Shown here: positions 50,296 to 60,154 of the stretch, one piece after another | Layout of the letters: each line of letters starts with the position of its first letter | Position numbering within the stretch: position 1 is the first letter of the stretch | Source of the DNA: Ruegeria sp. PrR005 | Lineage (GTDB): Bacteria; Pseudomonadota; Alphaproteobacteria; Rhodobacterales; Rhodobacteraceae | Direction: 5' to 3' | Length of the DNA stretch: 64,000 nt | Assembly: GCF_010500245.1 (NCBI RefSeq) | Contig: NZ_JAAGOX010000001.1 | Coordinates: 124,001 to 188,000, forward strand | Program-made: the position numbers and the translations under genes | Notes under the pieces: model-generated | What the model was told of the DNA's origin: nothing | The model's database searches: none | What the model saw: only the letters and a program-made list of their open reading frames with translations

Positions 50296-50421
50296 TCAGA
50301 AGCTGCCCAGAAACGCGCCCAGAAACAGAGCCGCTGCGATTGCTCCGACAAATAGAATGCGATCCCAGTTCAACTGCATGAGCAGACCCAGACCGCGATA
50401 GGAATGATTCAACATCTGCAT
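50296..50421 (-). CDS. Small single-pass membrane protein between rseP and bamA
   Basis: A 41-aa ORF. The N-terminus MQMLNHSYRGLGLLMQLNWD is polar, and residues about 21-40 (RILFVGAIAAALFLGAFLGS) are hydrophobic with small-residue spacing typical of packed membrane helices. GGGAG lies 7 bp upstream of the ATG, and a strong terminator begins 24 bp after the stop. It stands on the same strand as, and between, two envelope-quality genes. I recognise no named family; function is unknown. Confidence 0.65.
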   Translation of the reverse strand: MQMLNHSYRGLGLLMQLNWDRILFVGAIAAALFLGAFLGSF

Positions 50422-50731
50422 GGCAAAGCTCCCGCTTTCTTCATTTCCGTGGCAGATTAGCCGCCGAATATGGCAAGACTTTGGCGCATTTCACATTCAG
50501 CGAGACTTGCTCGGCTTTGCGCATAACCGGCCGGGTGGAACCTGCAAAACGTACAAGTTCATCGAGATTTCACGCTTTCTTGGCCTTTGGTGTGCGTGCC
50601 ACGTCCTCGCGTCGCTAAAACTTTCATCGACTGACCATGATTAGGTTGAGACATGGCACCAAACGGCCACCCGGCGTTTGCCGCACGGCCCCTGAAACGA
50701 ATTGTCTGTTTCTATCGAGCCGTTGGCGCCG
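50422..50731. other. Gap between rseP and the 41-codon ORF
   Basis: No gene, clear hairpin or repeat was found. It should contain the promoter of the 41-codon ORF on the minus strand, but no convincing -35/-10 pair was identified. Confidence 0.5.
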
Positions 50732-52084
50732 TCAGCAGAAAAGATCATTGCTGAGCGAGAACAGCATCAACGACAGGATCAGGGTAATGCCGATCGCCAT
50801 CAGGACCCGCAACACATTGTCGCTGGGGGGTTTGCCCGCCACCGCCTCGTAAGCGTAAAACATCAGGTGTCCGCCATCCAGCGCCGGTATCGGGAACAGA
50901 TTCAGCAAGCCAACGGCCGTGGACAGCACGGCGATGAAGGCAATGAAGCTCTGTGCGCCCTGGCTGGCGACAGCCCCCGAGGCCTGCGCGATCCCGATTG
51001 GCCCCGAGATATTGCAGGTCGATATCTGACCGGCGATCATATGCCAAAGGCCGGACAGCGAGGACTGCACGATGTTGTAGGTGCCCTCGACCCCAGCCGC
51101 TAGAGCAGCGCCCACACTAGGTGTTGTTGTTGCCGGCTCGAACGCCTGCCCGCTGGCAACGCCGATCCGCCAGTTGGTCTCGTACCCTCCCTCGGGCTTC
51201 GGCGTGTCGGTTCGGCGCGGCACAAGCAACAATTGCAACGTCTCGCCGTCCCGCCAAACATCCAGAACCAAAGGTTTTCCGCCCGACCCCTCGACGGTAT
51301 CCTTCAACTGACGAAATGCAACAATCGGTGTCCCATCAATGGCTGCGATCACATCGTCGGGGCGCAGCCCCGCATCCTGTGCCGCGCTGCGTGGGATCAC
51401 CGAACCAACCACCGCAGGATAGAAATGCGGGCCTGCCACCACCACCTCGGCGCCGTCACGGGCAACTTTATAGTCCAGCGGGCTTTCCAGTGGCAGAAGC
51501 GTTTCAAACCTGTCCCACCCGGAAGACTCGTTTCCTTCGGGCGGAATATGCCCGGCAACCGACACGATCCTGTCACCCGGCCGCAATCCGCTTTCGATTC
51601 CTGGGTAGTTCTGCGTTTCGCCTACAGTCAGCGGTTCGACGGGAACACCGCGTGCCAGAAAGATCGCAGAGAAAACCAGAATCGACATAACAAAGTTGAA
51701 CACCGGACCGGCTGCGACGGTCGCGGCGCGCGCCCAGAGCGGCGCGCCATGCATGGTGCGACGCAGATCCTGGGGGTTTCGCCGATAGATATCGGCCATG
51801 GAGTCGCCATCCTTGCCGGATGCCGCGTTGGCATCCCCCATGAACTTGACATAGCCACCGAAAGGAAGCGCCGCGATCTGCCAGCGGGTTCCACGCCGGT
51901 CGACCCGACTCCACAAGACAGGCCCGAACCCGATGGAAAACACCTCGGCATGGATGCCCGACCAGCGTCCGACTATGTAGTGGCCATATTCGTGCACTGC
52001 AACGATCACGGACAGTGCCGCGACAAACGCGGCAATCGTGTACAGCAGCCCACCAAATTGCGGAATCAAGCCCAGAATATCCAA
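50732..52084 (-). CDS. rseP: Site-2 zinc metalloprotease RseP
   Basis: Intramembrane protease that cuts anti-sigma factors and signal-peptide remnants. The 450-aa protein has the zinc motif HEYGH at residues 31-35 in the first membrane segment, two PDZ-like domains in the periplasmic part (FGNIT-like strand around GLRPGDRIVSVAGH and GLRPDDVIAAIDGTPIV), and a second metal-ligand region NLFPIPALDGGHL near residue 390. It follows dxr by 5 bp. Confidence 0.95.
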   Translation of the reverse strand: MDILGLIPQFGGLLYTIAAFVAALSVIVAVHEYGHYIVGRWSGIHAEVFSIGFGPVLWSRVDRRGTRWQIAALPFGGYVKFMGDANAASGKDGDSMADIYRRNPQDLRRTMHGAPLWARAATVAAGPVFNFVMSILVFSAIFLARGVPVEPLTVGETQNYPGIESGLRPGDRIVSVAGHIPPEGNESSGWDRFETLLPLESPLDYKVARDGAEVVVAGPHFYPAVVGSVIPRSAAQDAGLRPDDVIAAIDGTPIVAFRQLKDTVEGSGGKPLVLDVWRDGETLQLLLVPRRTDTPKPEGGYETNWRIGVASGQAFEPATTTPSVGAALAAGVEGTYNIVQSSLSGLWHMIAGQISTCNISGPIGIAQASGAVASQGAQSFIAFIAVLSTAVGLLNLFPIPALDGGHLMFYAYEAVAGKPPSDNVLRVLMAIGITLILSLMLFSLSNDLFC

Positions 52085-52089
52085 AGTCC

Positions 52090-53277
52090 CTACCCTGCTC
52101 GTTGTGCCATGGCCGCGTCCACCCTCTGACGGGCCAGATGGTCTGTTTGTGTCACAGTATCAAGGGTCATTGGGGCGTCAATAAGACCCGGGTCGGACTC
52201 AAACCGGTCCAACACCGCCTCGACCAACCGCGCCATGTCGAGAAATCCGATATGCCCCGCGATGAAATGATCCAGCGCACGTTCCTTTGCGGCGTTGAAT
52301 ACGGCACCCGACAACCCGCCTCGCGCCATCACCCGGCGCGCCAGTCGCAGGGCCGGATAGCGGGCATCGTCAGGGGCGCGAAAGTTAAGCTGCCCCAGCG
52401 CCGCAAGGTCAAGCCGCGCCACCGGCAGTTCTCGCCGTTCCGGCCAATGCAGCGCATAGCCGATCGCGTGCCGCATGTCGGGCGCACCCAGATGAGCCAT
52501 CAGCGCGCCATCGCGGAACCCGACCAACGCATGGACCATGGATTCAGGGTGCACAATGACCTCGATCCTGCCAGGGTCTATTCCAAAAAACTCTCTTGTT
52601 TCTATAACTTCCAGCGCCTTATTGAACATAGAGGCACTGTCGATGGTGATCCGCTGGCCCATGTCCCAATTGGGATGCCTCGCAGCCTGCTCTGCGGTGG
52701 CGCTGGCCAACCGCTCCAGCGGCCAGTCGCGGAACGCCCCACCAGAGGCGGTGATGACGATCCGTTCGACGGCCTCCATATCCTCACCCACCAGCGCCTG
52801 GAACACCGCCGAATGCTCGCTGTCCACCGGCAGCAGCCGGGCACCATGCTGTCGCGCGGTTTCCAGCACCAGCGGCCCGGCGCAAACCAGCGTTTCCTTG
52901 TTGGCCAGCGCCAAGGTGGCGCCCTGCTTGAGCGCCGCCAGCCCCGGCGCCAGCCCCGCCGCTCCGACAATGGCCGACATCACCCAATCCGTCGGGCGCG
53001 CGGCAGCTTCAACCAGCGCCGCGGACCCCGCTGCCGCCTCGACCCCGCTGCCCGCAAGCGCGGCGCGCAGATCATGCAGCTTTTCGGGAAAGGCGGTCAC
53101 CGCAACATCGGCGCGCAGCCTCCGCGCATCCTCTGCCAACTGCGCTATATTGGCGCCGCCGCTCAACGCCACCACGTCATAGGCATCCGGATCACGCGCG
53201 ATCAGGTCGATCGTGTTCTGCCCGATGGACCCAGTGGCCCCGAAAATCGAGACCCTGCGCGGAGTTGCAGCGGTCAT
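52090..53277 (-). CDS. dxr: 1-deoxy-D-xylulose 5-phosphate reductoisomerase
   Basis: First committed MEP-pathway enzyme, making methylerythritol phosphate with NADPH. The 395-aa protein has the dinucleotide motif SIFGATGSIGQNT near residues 9-21, ASGGAFRDWP near residue 178, and the metal-binding DSASMFNKALEVIE region near residue 225. ATG at 53277 shares one base with the cdsA stop (TGATG). Its product feeds IspDF at the other end of the window. Confidence 0.96.
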   Translation of the reverse strand: MTAATPRRVSIFGATGSIGQNTIDLIARDPDAYDVVALSGGANIAQLAEDARRLRADVAVTAFPEKLHDLRAALAGSGVEAAAGSAALVEAAARPTDWVMSAIVGAAGLAPGLAALKQGATLALANKETLVCAGPLVLETARQHGARLLPVDSEHSAVFQALVGEDMEAVERIVITASGGAFRDWPLERLASATAEQAARHPNWDMGQRITIDSASMFNKALEVIETREFFGIDPGRIEVIVHPESMVHALVGFRDGALMAHLGAPDMRHAIGYALHWPERRELPVARLDLAALGQLNFRAPDDARYPALRLARRVMARGGLSGAVFNAAKERALDHFIAGHIGFLDMARLVEAVLDRFESDPGLIDAPMTLDTVTQTDHLARQRVDAAMAQRAG

Positions 53278-54059
53278 CAGGCCCCCCAAAGCGCGCGCAG
53301 CAGTCCGACAAGCAACACAAAGACCGCAGCCCCCATCATCCCGTCGAACCGGTCGAGAAAACCGCCATGGCCCGGGATCAGGTTGGAACTGTCCTTGACC
53401 CCCATCCTGCGTTTTAGCGCGCTTTCGGCGAAATCACCCGCCTGGCTCGCCATCGAGGCCAGCACCGACAGGATCAGCAAACCAGCACCCAGCCCAGCGA
53501 AAAAGGCGAATCCACCCCCAACCAACGCCGCTGCGACCCAGCCACCCGCGGTGCCCGACCAGGTCTTTTTCGGGCTGACACGCGGCCAGAATTTCGGTCC
53601 ACCAATCAGCTTGCCCACGAAATAGCCAGCCATGTCAGTGGCCACCACCACGAGGATCAGCCACAGCATCCAGTCGAGGCCCTTGACCTCGCGAATCCAT
53701 ATGAAGCCCAGACCAGCAAAAGCGATCCAAAGCGCGAAAACAGCGTAGAGTCCTTTGTACCGCCCTGCCTGTCCGGCCCCCACCAAAGCCGGGGCTACCA
53801 GTACTGGTAAGCTGTAGAGCGGCGGCAGGTGATAGGCGAGCAGGACCGCAAAGCCCGTGAGCAGCGCCATCTGTATGGCCGGCCCGCTCCGCTCGGGCGC
53901 GATCATCCGCATCAGTTCCCAAACCATCAGCCCGGTGACGATGGCGATGAAGCTTTCGAACCACAGTCCGCCCAGCCAAAGCTCGATCCCGGCCAATCCC
54001 GCCAGCACCACGGCCGAGCCTACGCGGGCTGTCAGGTCGGACCAGCGCCCCTCGCTCAT
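53277..54059 (-). CDS. cdsA: Phosphatidate cytidylyltransferase
   Basis: Makes CDP-diacylglycerol, precursor of all phospholipids. The 260-aa integral membrane protein has several hydrophobic segments and the C-terminal family signature SALKRRMGVKDSSNLIPGHG followed by GFLDRFDGMM. The start overlaps the uppS stop by 4 bp. Confidence 0.94.
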   Translation of the reverse strand: MSEGRWSDLTARVGSAVVLAGLAGIELWLGGLWFESFIAIVTGLMVWELMRMIAPERSGPAIQMALLTGFAVLLAYHLPPLYSLPVLVAPALVGAGQAGRYKGLYAVFALWIAFAGLGFIWIREVKGLDWMLWLILVVVATDMAGYFVGKLIGGPKFWPRVSPKKTWSGTAGGWVAAALVGGGFAFFAGLGAGLLILSVLASMASQAGDFAESALKRRMGVKDSSNLIPGHGGFLDRFDGMMGAAVFVLLVGLLRALWGA

Positions 54060-54790
54060 GCCTTGACCGCGCCGAACCTACGGTCGCGACTCCCATAGCT
54101 TTGGCACAGCCGGGCCAGTTCGTCGGCGGTGAAATCAGGCCACAGCGTGTCGATGAATTCGTATTCGGAATAGGCCGACTGCCAGAGGAGGAAATTCGAG
54201 ATCCGCGCCTCGCCGCTGGTGCGGATCACAAGGTCAGGGTCCGGCAGCACCCGTGTATCGAGGTAGCGCGGCAGCGTTTCCTCATCCACTTCCTCGGGTT
54301 TCAACCGGCCCTCGGCCACGTCGCGGGCCAGACGGCGGGTGGCGCGGGCCACCTCGTCGCGGCCGCCATAGTTGAGCGCGATTGTCAGATGTACGCCCTC
54401 GTTCTCACGCGTCTGCTCTTCGAGCGTGTCCATCAGCGCGATCAGTTTGGTATCCAGCCGCACCCGGTCGCCGATGAAGCGCACCCGGACCCCGCGCGCA
54501 TGCAGCGCCCGGGTCTCCTTGGCGATATAGCGACGGAAGAGGCTCATCAGACCGGCCACCTCGACCTGGGTCCGTTTCCAGTTCTCGGTCGAAAAGGCAA
54601 ATATCGTCAGATACTTGATGCCCAGACTTGGACAGGCCTCAACCACTTCACGCACGCGCTTGGCGCCGGCATGATGCCCGAACAAACGCGGCCGACCGCG
54701 GGCCTGTGCCCAGCGGCCGTTACCATCCATGATAATGGCGACGTGTCGTGGACCAGAGGATTCGGTTCCGGATTGCTGGTCACTAGGCAT
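54056..54790 (-). CDS. uppS: Undecaprenyl diphosphate synthase
   Basis: Cis-prenyltransferase making the C55 lipid carrier for cell wall and O-antigen. The 244-aa protein starts with HVAIIMDGNGRWAQARGRPR, containing the catalytic Asp and the farnesyl-PP loop, and ends with the RTSGEARISNFLLWQSAYSE region and DFTADEL. ATG at 54790 was chosen over an upstream TTG. Gap to frr is 8 bp. Confidence 0.96.
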   Translation of the reverse strand: MPSDQQSGTESSGPRHVAIIMDGNGRWAQARGRPRLFGHHAGAKRVREVVEACPSLGIKYLTIFAFSTENWKRTQVEVAGLMSLFRRYIAKETRALHARGVRVRFIGDRVRLDTKLIALMDTLEEQTRENEGVHLTIALNYGGRDEVARATRRLARDVAEGRLKPEEVDEETLPRYLDTRVLPDPDLVIRTSGEARISNFLLWQSAYSEYEFIDTLWPDFTADELARLCQSYGSRDRRFGAVKA

Positions 54791-54798
54791 GAAAGCAA

Positions 54799-55362
54799 TC
54801 AAACCTGCATGATTTCTGCTTGCTTGTGCTCAAGCGCTGCGTCCACCCCTTTGATCATTTTGTCTGTCAGTTCCTGAACCTCGGCTTCCCAGAACTTCTG
54901 GTCATCCTCGGACATGCCGTCGGCCTTGGCTTTCTTGATTTGGTCCATGCCATCCCGGCGCACGTTGCGGATGGAAACCCGGGCATGTTCGGCATATTGG
55001 CCCGCGACCTTGGTCAACTCGCGGCGGCGCTCTTCGTTCAGTTCCGGGATCGGAAGCATGATGATCGTGCCGTTGAGCTGCGGGTTGATGCCCAGACCGG
55101 ACTCGCGAATGGCCTTTTCGACCTTCCCGACCATCGACTTGTCCCAGACGTTGATGGTGACCATCCGCGGCTCGGGAACGTTGATCGTGCCGACTTGGTT
55201 GATCGGAGTCATCTGGCCGTAAGCTTCGACCTGGATCGGCTCCAGCATCGAGCCGGACGCACGCCCGGTCCGAAGCGAGGCGAACTCGGTCTTCAGGTTT
55301 TGCATCGCGCCTTCCATACGGCGCTTGAGATCATCGGTGTCCAGCTCGAAATCGTCAGACAT
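54799..55362 (-). CDS. frr: Ribosome recycling factor
   Basis: Splits post-termination ribosomes with EF-G. The 187-aa protein has the exact usual length. Segments [20 protein letters not shown] near residue 27 and [20 protein letters not shown] near residue 115 are typical. ATG at 55362 follows GAGGAG at 8 bp; a GTG three codons earlier is less likely. pyrH-frr adjacency is conserved widely. Confidence 0.97.
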   Translation of the reverse strand: MSDDFELDTDDLKRRMEGAMQNLKTEFASLRTGRASGSMLEPIQVEAYGQMTPINQVGTINVPEPRMVTINVWDKSMVGKVEKAIRESGLGINPQLNGTIIMLPIPELNEERRRELTKVAGQYAEHARVSIRNVRRDGMDQIKKAKADGMSEDDQKFWEAEVQELTDKMIKGVDAALEHKQAEIMQV

Positions 55363-55535
55363 GCTGCTCACTCCTCTGTTTGAGGTCCTGTTTATTGGGT
55401 CTTACGCCATCCCCGGCAAGATGTATAGCGATCAAGAAATGGAAAGGCTGTCGAAACACCCCGAAGGCTCCGACGGCTCCGATCGTTCGGAACACGTGCC
55501 ATTACGTTTCCAGCTCTGGGTCCTTTGCGTGCCAG

Positions 55536-56276
55536 TTATCCCTGCACCTTGGTATAGGTTCCCCGCCCGGCAAGGATACCCCGGAACCCGCCAGGTTCAT
55601 CCAGAGAAAAGACGATAATCGGCAGATTGTTATCACGCGCCAGTGCAATCGCGCTCGCATCCATGACACCAAGACGTTTGGCCAGTACGTCATCATAGCT
55701 GACAGTATCGTAGCGCTTGGCGTCTGCGAACTTGACCGGATCCTTGTCATAGACACCATCAACCTTCGTGCCCTTGAAGATGGCCTGACATCCCATTTCA
55801 TTGGCCCGCAGCGTGGCTGCAGTATCGGTCGTGAAGTAAGGGTTTCCGGTTCCGGCCGCAAAGATACAGACGCGCTTTTTCTCCAGGTGTCGCACCGCGC
55901 GGCGACGGATGTAGGGCTCGCATACCTGGTCCATCGGAATCGCCGAGATGACCCGGGTAAAGACCGACAGGCTTTCCAGCGCGGCCTGCATTGCCAGAGC
56001 GTTCATTACCGTCGCGAGCATCCCCATATAGTCGGCCGTGGTCCGCTCCATGCCTTGCGCGGCGCCGCTCAGGCCGCGGAAGATATTGCCGCCGCCGATG
56101 ACCATGCAAATCTCGACGCCAAGATCGTGAACGGACTTAACTTCCTGAGCGATACGCTGAACCGTGGGTGGGTGAAGTCCAAACCCCTGGTCCCCCATCA
56201 AGGCCTCACCGGAGATCTTCAGCATCACGCGCTGGTACTTGGTATCCGAGATTTCCGATTTTGGGGACAGGGTCAT
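55536..56276 (-). CDS. pyrH: UMP kinase
   Basis: Phosphorylates UMP to UDP. The 246-aa hexameric-type enzyme has [17 protein letters not shown] near residues 17-33, the glycine-rich loop [10 protein letters not shown], and [20 protein letters not shown] near residue 140. It begins the pyrH-frr-uppS-cdsA-dxr-rseP series; a 173-bp gap separates it from frr. Divergent from miaA. Confidence 0.96.
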   Translation of the reverse strand: MTLSPKSEISDTKYQRVMLKISGEALMGDQGFGLHPPTVQRIAQEVKSVHDLGVEICMVIGGGNIFRGLSGAAQGMERTTADYMGMLATVMNALAMQAALESLSVFTRVISAIPMDQVCEPYIRRRAVRHLEKKRVCIFAAGTGNPYFTTDTAATLRANEMGCQAIFKGTKVDGVYDKDPVKFADAKRYDTVSYDDVLAKRLGVMDASAIALARDNNLPIIVFSLDEPGGFRGILAGRGTYTKVQG

Positions 56277-56369
56277 GTTGCGCTCCGCTCTGGCACAGGT
56301 CTATTTTTCCGGCGCAAAATGACGGAAAAACACAGAGGGTTCAATGCAGGTAGCGGCAGGAAACACAGA

Positions 56370-57272
56370 ATGATCGACAAAGGCCGCGTATCGACCATGA
56401 AACTGATCGACCAATTGCCCGAGATTCCGGACGGCATGCCGATATTGCTTGCCGGACCGACCGCATCGGGAAAGTCCGAATTGGCAATGGAAATCGCGGA
56501 GCGTTTTGGCGGGGTGATCGTAAACGCCGATGCCAGCCAGGTATATGATTGCTGGCGGGTGATCAGCGCACGGCCTTCCGAAGAGGACGAACGGCGGGTG
56601 CGTCACCGCCTCTATGGCTACGTATCTTGTGAAACCCCCTATTCAACCGGCCATTGGATGCGGGATGCGACGGCAATGCTCGGCGGCGCGGAACGGCCTA
56701 TCATCGTCGGCGGCACCGGGCTCTATTTTTCCGCTCTGACCGAAGGCATGGCCAAAATACCCGAGACCCCGCCCGAGATACGGGCCGAGGCGGATAAGCT
56801 TCCCATGGAAACGCTCTTGGCCGGGGTCGACCCGGTTACAGCCGCGGGCCTCGACCTGATGAACCGGGCACGGGTGCAGCGGGCCTGGGAGGTTCAGCGC
56901 GCATCGGGTCGGGCCCTGCACCAGTGGCAGGCCGAGACGCCGCCCCCCGCGCTTGAATTGCGAGATTGTGTGCCCCTCGTGCTCGAGGTCGACAAGTTTT
57001 GGCTGTGGGATAGAATCGCGCGACGCTTCGACCAGATGCTGGAACAAGGCGCCCTGGACGAGGTGACAGCGATCATGGATCGCTACACACCCTCGTTGCC
57101 CGCCTACAAGGCAATCGGCGTCCCGGAACTTGTCGCGTATCTGCGTGGTGAAATATCCCTGGATACAGCACGCGAAAAGGCTACCGTGGCGACCCGACAA
57201 TATGCCAAGCGCCAGCGCACCTGGTTCCGCGCACGAATGAAGGACTGGACCCACCTGACCGTACCGGTCTGA
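56370..57272 (+). CDS. miaA: tRNA dimethylallyltransferase
   Basis: Adds an isopentenyl group to A37 of tRNAs reading U-starting codons. The 300-aa protein has the P-loop [14 protein letters not shown], the NADASQVY motif, and [13 protein letters not shown] near residue 115. Two starts are possible: 56370 has AGGAA at 8 bp and was chosen; 56397 is closer to the usual family start but its ribosome-binding site is poorer. The dimethylallyl donor comes from the MEP pathway genes in this window. Confidence 0.94.
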   Translation: MIDKGRVSTMKLIDQLPEIPDGMPILLAGPTASGKSELAMEIAERFGGVIVNADASQVYDCWRVISARPSEEDERRVRHRLYGYVSCETPYSTGHWMRDATAMLGGAERPIIVGGTGLYFSALTEGMAKIPETPPEIRAEADKLPMETLLAGVDPVTAAGLDLMNRARVQRAWEVQRASGRALHQWQAETPPPALELRDCVPLVLEVDKFWLWDRIARRFDQMLEQGALDEVTAIMDRYTPSLPAYKAIGVPELVAYLRGEISLDTAREKATVATRQYAKRQRTWFRARMKDWTHLTVPV

Positions 57273-57312
57273 ATTCCCGGCACCAGCCACAACATGTTTG
57301 GATAGGCCCGTC

Positions 57313-58113
57313 ATGGCGTTTGCCCCTGCCCCTACGAACCAGACCCATCTCCAAACCCTGGCGCAACTGGCGGCGCGCGGGACATGGCAGGTCAACCTCC
57401 CTCATGATCGGGCTCATCATCTCTTGATATGGATCACTCGCGGTCAAGGAACTTGTGTTCTGGGGGGGGCGCGCGAGGGGTTTGGAGCGCACAATGCGCT
57501 GTTTCTTCCCGCCCGGCATCTCTTCATGCTCGAACTCGGCAGGGGCTGTTTGGGACAGGCGCTGTCCATACCGATCGGAGCCGTGGCTCTTTTGCCGGAA
57601 AAGCCGGAGCATCTGAGAATACGAGACACATCTAGCCAAGCGGAGCTTACCGGTCTGCTGGACGCGATCGGGCAAGAGCAACTGGCCGACCGGCCCTATG
57701 CGAACCAAGCCGTGAACGCCATTGCCAGTCTGGTCGGCATCTGGCTGCTGCGGAAATCCGTAGCTTCGGCTCCGACCGGCTCCGTGACCCCTGCCCGCCG
57801 TCTCGTCTGCAAATACTCAGAACGCTTGGTCACCAGTTTTGACAGCGGTGAGGGTGTCTCGATGCATGCCGCCGCCCTTGGAGTCACGCCTGAACACCTG
57901 ACCCGAACCTGCAAGGCGTCAACTGGCAGAACGGCCTCCGATCTTTTGTGGGGACGTATCGAGCATGCGGCGCGCGGCCTGATCTGCGGCACAAAACGGC
58001 CGATTGGCGACATAGCGCGCGATCTTGGATTTTCCAGCATCCAGTCATTCTCCCGCTTCGTCCGACAACAAACCGGACAATCCCCCCGCGATCTGCGTCG
58101 CACGGCAAAATGA
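57313..58113 (+). CDS. AraC-family transcriptional regulator
   Basis: A 266-aa regulator. The N-terminal part looks like a cupin sensor with HDRAHHLLIWITRGQGTCVL-like sequence; the C-terminal double helix-turn-helix holds MHAAALGVTPEHLTRTCKAS and IGDIARDLGFSSIQSFSRFV. Situated just upstream of, and in the same direction as, the ABC transporter operon, it is likely to control it, with inverted repeats in the gap as possible sites. The effector is unknown. Confidence 0.88.
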   Translation: MAFAPAPTNQTHLQTLAQLAARGTWQVNLPHDRAHHLLIWITRGQGTCVLGGAREGFGAHNALFLPARHLFMLELGRGCLGQALSIPIGAVALLPEKPEHLRIRDTSSQAELTGLLDAIGQEQLADRPYANQAVNAIASLVGIWLLRKSVASAPTGSVTPARRLVCKYSERLVTSFDSGEGVSMHAAALGVTPEHLTRTCKASTGRTASDLLWGRIEHAARGLICGTKRPIGDIARDLGFSSIQSFSRFVRQQTGQSPRDLRRTAK

Positions 58114-58118
58114 CGAAA

Positions 58119-58134
58119 TGGACACTTCTGTCCA
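58119..58134. promoter_or_regulatory. Palindrome after the AraC gene
   Basis: TGGACA-CTTC-TGTCCA, perfect 6-bp arms, 6 bp after the AraC stop. It has only a short T-run after it, so operator or weak terminator are both possible. Confidence 0.35.
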
Positions 58135-58299
58135 CTTTAGCGCTCTCAGGGTCAGAAATCGACGGTCCAATGTCGCATTCTAACCAGGAAGTGACGAAAC
58201 CAGTCATTGACGTGAGGTGATTTCTGTTGCGGAATAGGCCCCATGGGGACGCAAGAATTCCACAAGTTGAGGGCGGTCCAATTGGTGCACCGGGTGCCA

Positions 58300-58322
58300 T
58301 TCTGGATCAACACCTTCCAGAA
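58300..58322. promoter_or_regulatory. Inverted repeat in the leader of the binding-protein gene
   Basis: TTCTGG-11 nt-CCAGAA, ending 27 bp upstream of the start codon of the substrate-binding protein. Confidence 0.35.
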
Positions 58323-58349
58323 CCTGAACGAAGTCACAGGGAGACTTTC

Positions 58350-60014
58350 ATGAAAACCGAACTTTACACCACGCAGTCCACCCATTGGGCGGCGGAAATG
58401 CATGCGCAGGAGTATCGCGATGGCAAACTCAGCCGCCGCGAGTTCCTCACCCGCGCGACCGGTCTTGGTGTCAGCGCTGCTGCTGCCTACGGTCTGATTG
58501 GCCTGGCCGCTCCGACGCCAGCCGCCGCCGAGGCCAAGCAAGGCGGTACGCTGCGTGTTCAGATGAGCGTGCGCGAGCTGAAGGATCCGCGCACATATGA
58601 CTGGTCCGAACTGGGTAACGAGACCCGCGGCACGATGGAATATCTGGTCGAGTACAACTCGGACGGGACCTTCCGCGGTATCCTGCTGGAAAGCTGGGAG
58701 ATCAACGATGACGCCACCGTCTACACCCTGAACGTCCGCAAAGGCGTCAAGTGGAACAATGGAGACGATTTCACCGCCGATGACGTCGCGCGCAACATCG
58801 CCCGCTGGTGCGACAAGAGCTCGGAAACCAACTCGATGGCAGGTCGTTTCGCCACCCTGATCGACGCCGACAGCGGTCAGGCGCTCGATGGCGCGATCGA
58901 AGTGGTCGACAGCCACACCGTGCGCCTGAATCTGCCGAATTCGGACATCTCGCTGATCGCGGGCATGTCTGACTATCCTGCGGCTATCGTACACAGCTCG
59001 TTCAGCGAAAGCGACCTGACCAACAATGTGGGCACCGGCCCCTATGTGATCGAAGAGCTGGAAGTGGGTGTGAAATGCGTCCTGGTGCGCAACGAGAACC
59101 ACAGCTGGTGGGGCGAAGCGGTGTTCGGCCGCCCGGCGCTCGACCGGATCGAGTATATCGACTACGGCACCGACCCGTCGGCATGGTTGTCGGCGCTGGA
59201 ATCCGACGAAGTCGACATGCTGCACGAATCCGTCGGTGAATTCATCGACGTGATGGATGGCCTTGGCTATGCCAAGTCCGAAGTGGTGACCATGAGCACC
59301 GTGGTGGTGCGCCCGAACCAGCTGGCCGAGGTCGACGGCAAGAAACCCTATGCCGACAAGCGCGTGCGCCAGGCCATCTCGATGGCAGTGGACAACGCCA
59401 TCTGCCTCGAATTGGGATATGGCGGGCGCGGCGCACCGGCCGAAAACCACCATGTCGGACCGAGCCACCCGGAATACGCTGCACTGCCCGCGCGCAAGCA
59501 CGATCCGGCCGCGGCCAAGGCCCTGATGGAAGAAGCCGGGATGATGGATTTCGAGCACGAGATCGTCTCCATCGACGACGACTGGCGCCGCAACACCACC
59601 GACGCCGTGGCAGCCCAGCTTCGCGACGCGGGCTTCAAGGTCAAGCGGACGGTACTGCCCGGCTCGACCTTCTGGAACGACTGGACGAAGTATCCGTTTA
59701 GCTCGACCAACTGGAACCACCGTCCGCTGGGCGTGCAGATCTGGGCGCTGGCCTATCGCTCGGGCGAGGCCTGGAACGAGTTCGGCTGGGCCAACCCCGA
59801 GTTCGACGCCATCCTGTCGGACGCGCTGGCGCTGGCAGATGCCGACAAGCGGCGCGAGGTTGTGGCAAAGGGCGAGGCCCTGATCCAAGAGGAAGGCGTG
59901 ACCATCCAGCCCTATTGGCGCGCACTTTACCGCCACATGAAAGAGGGTCTGGTGGGTACGGACATGCACATCGCCTTTGAACACCACCACTATAAGTGGG
60001 GCTGGGCGGCCTGA
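58350..60014 (+). CDS. ABC transporter substrate-binding protein (family 5, Tat-exported)
   Basis: Periplasmic binding protein of 554 aa for peptides, opines or similar solutes. The N-terminus carries a twin-arginine signal ([20 protein letters not shown]), followed by [20 protein letters not shown], typical of solute-binding family 5. The mature domain contains [20 protein letters not shown] and [18 protein letters not shown] at 58350 lies after AGGGAGA. The export of a family-5 protein by Tat is common in this order. Specificity cannot be deduced. Confidence 0.92.
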   Translation: MKTELYTTQSTHWAAEMHAQEYRDGKLSRREFLTRATGLGVSAAAAYGLIGLAAPTPAAAEAKQGGTLRVQMSVRELKDPRTYDWSELGNETRGTMEYLVEYNSDGTFRGILLESWEINDDATVYTLNVRKGVKWNNGDDFTADDVARNIARWCDKSSETNSMAGRFATLIDADSGQALDGAIEVVDSHTVRLNLPNSDISLIAGMSDYPAAIVHSSFSESDLTNNVGTGPYVIEELEVGVKCVLVRNENHSWWGEAVFGRPALDRIEYIDYGTDPSAWLSALESDEVDMLHESVGEFIDVMDGLGYAKSEVVTMSTVVVRPNQLAEVDGKKPYADKRVRQAISMAVDNAICLELGYGGRGAPAENHHVGPSHPEYAALPARKHDPAAAKALMEEAGMMDFEHEIVSIDDDWRRNTTDAVAAQLRDAGFKVKRTVLPGSTFWNDWTKYPFSSTNWNHRPLGVQIWALAYRSGEAWNEFGWANPEFDAILSDALALADADKRREVVAKGEALIQEEGVTIQPYWRALYRHMKEGLVGTDMHIAFEHHHYKWGWAA

Positions 60015-60037
60015 TCGGCCGACACCCGGAATAAACC

Positions 60038-60061
60038 GGAGCGCGCCCAAGGGCGCGCTCC
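60038..60061 (+). terminator. Strong hairpin between binding-protein and permease genes
   Basis: Perfect 11-bp stem GGAGCGCGCCC / GGGCGCGCTCC with a 2-nt loop and no T-tract. In ABC operons such a structure commonly protects the upstream mRNA or partly stops transcription, giving more binding protein than permease. Confidence 0.6.
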
Positions 60062-60154
60062 TCCAGCCGCAGCATCACCACGCGATTTGTGGGATCCAGG
60101 CGCCGAAACCAAGAGCGCAACCGCTGCGGACCAGCCTGACCAACAGGGGCTAAC

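Noticed and set aside
50531-50557. GAAC/GTTC pair upstream of the 41-codon ORF as a second LexA box
   Set aside because: The two elements are in inverted orientation and wrongly spaced; the LexA operator of this group is a direct repeat with 7-bp spacing.
55380-56369. Long 5' extension of the miaA frame
   Set aside because: It overlaps pyrH on the opposite strand over its full length and lacks similarity to MiaA; the real gene starts near 56370-56397.
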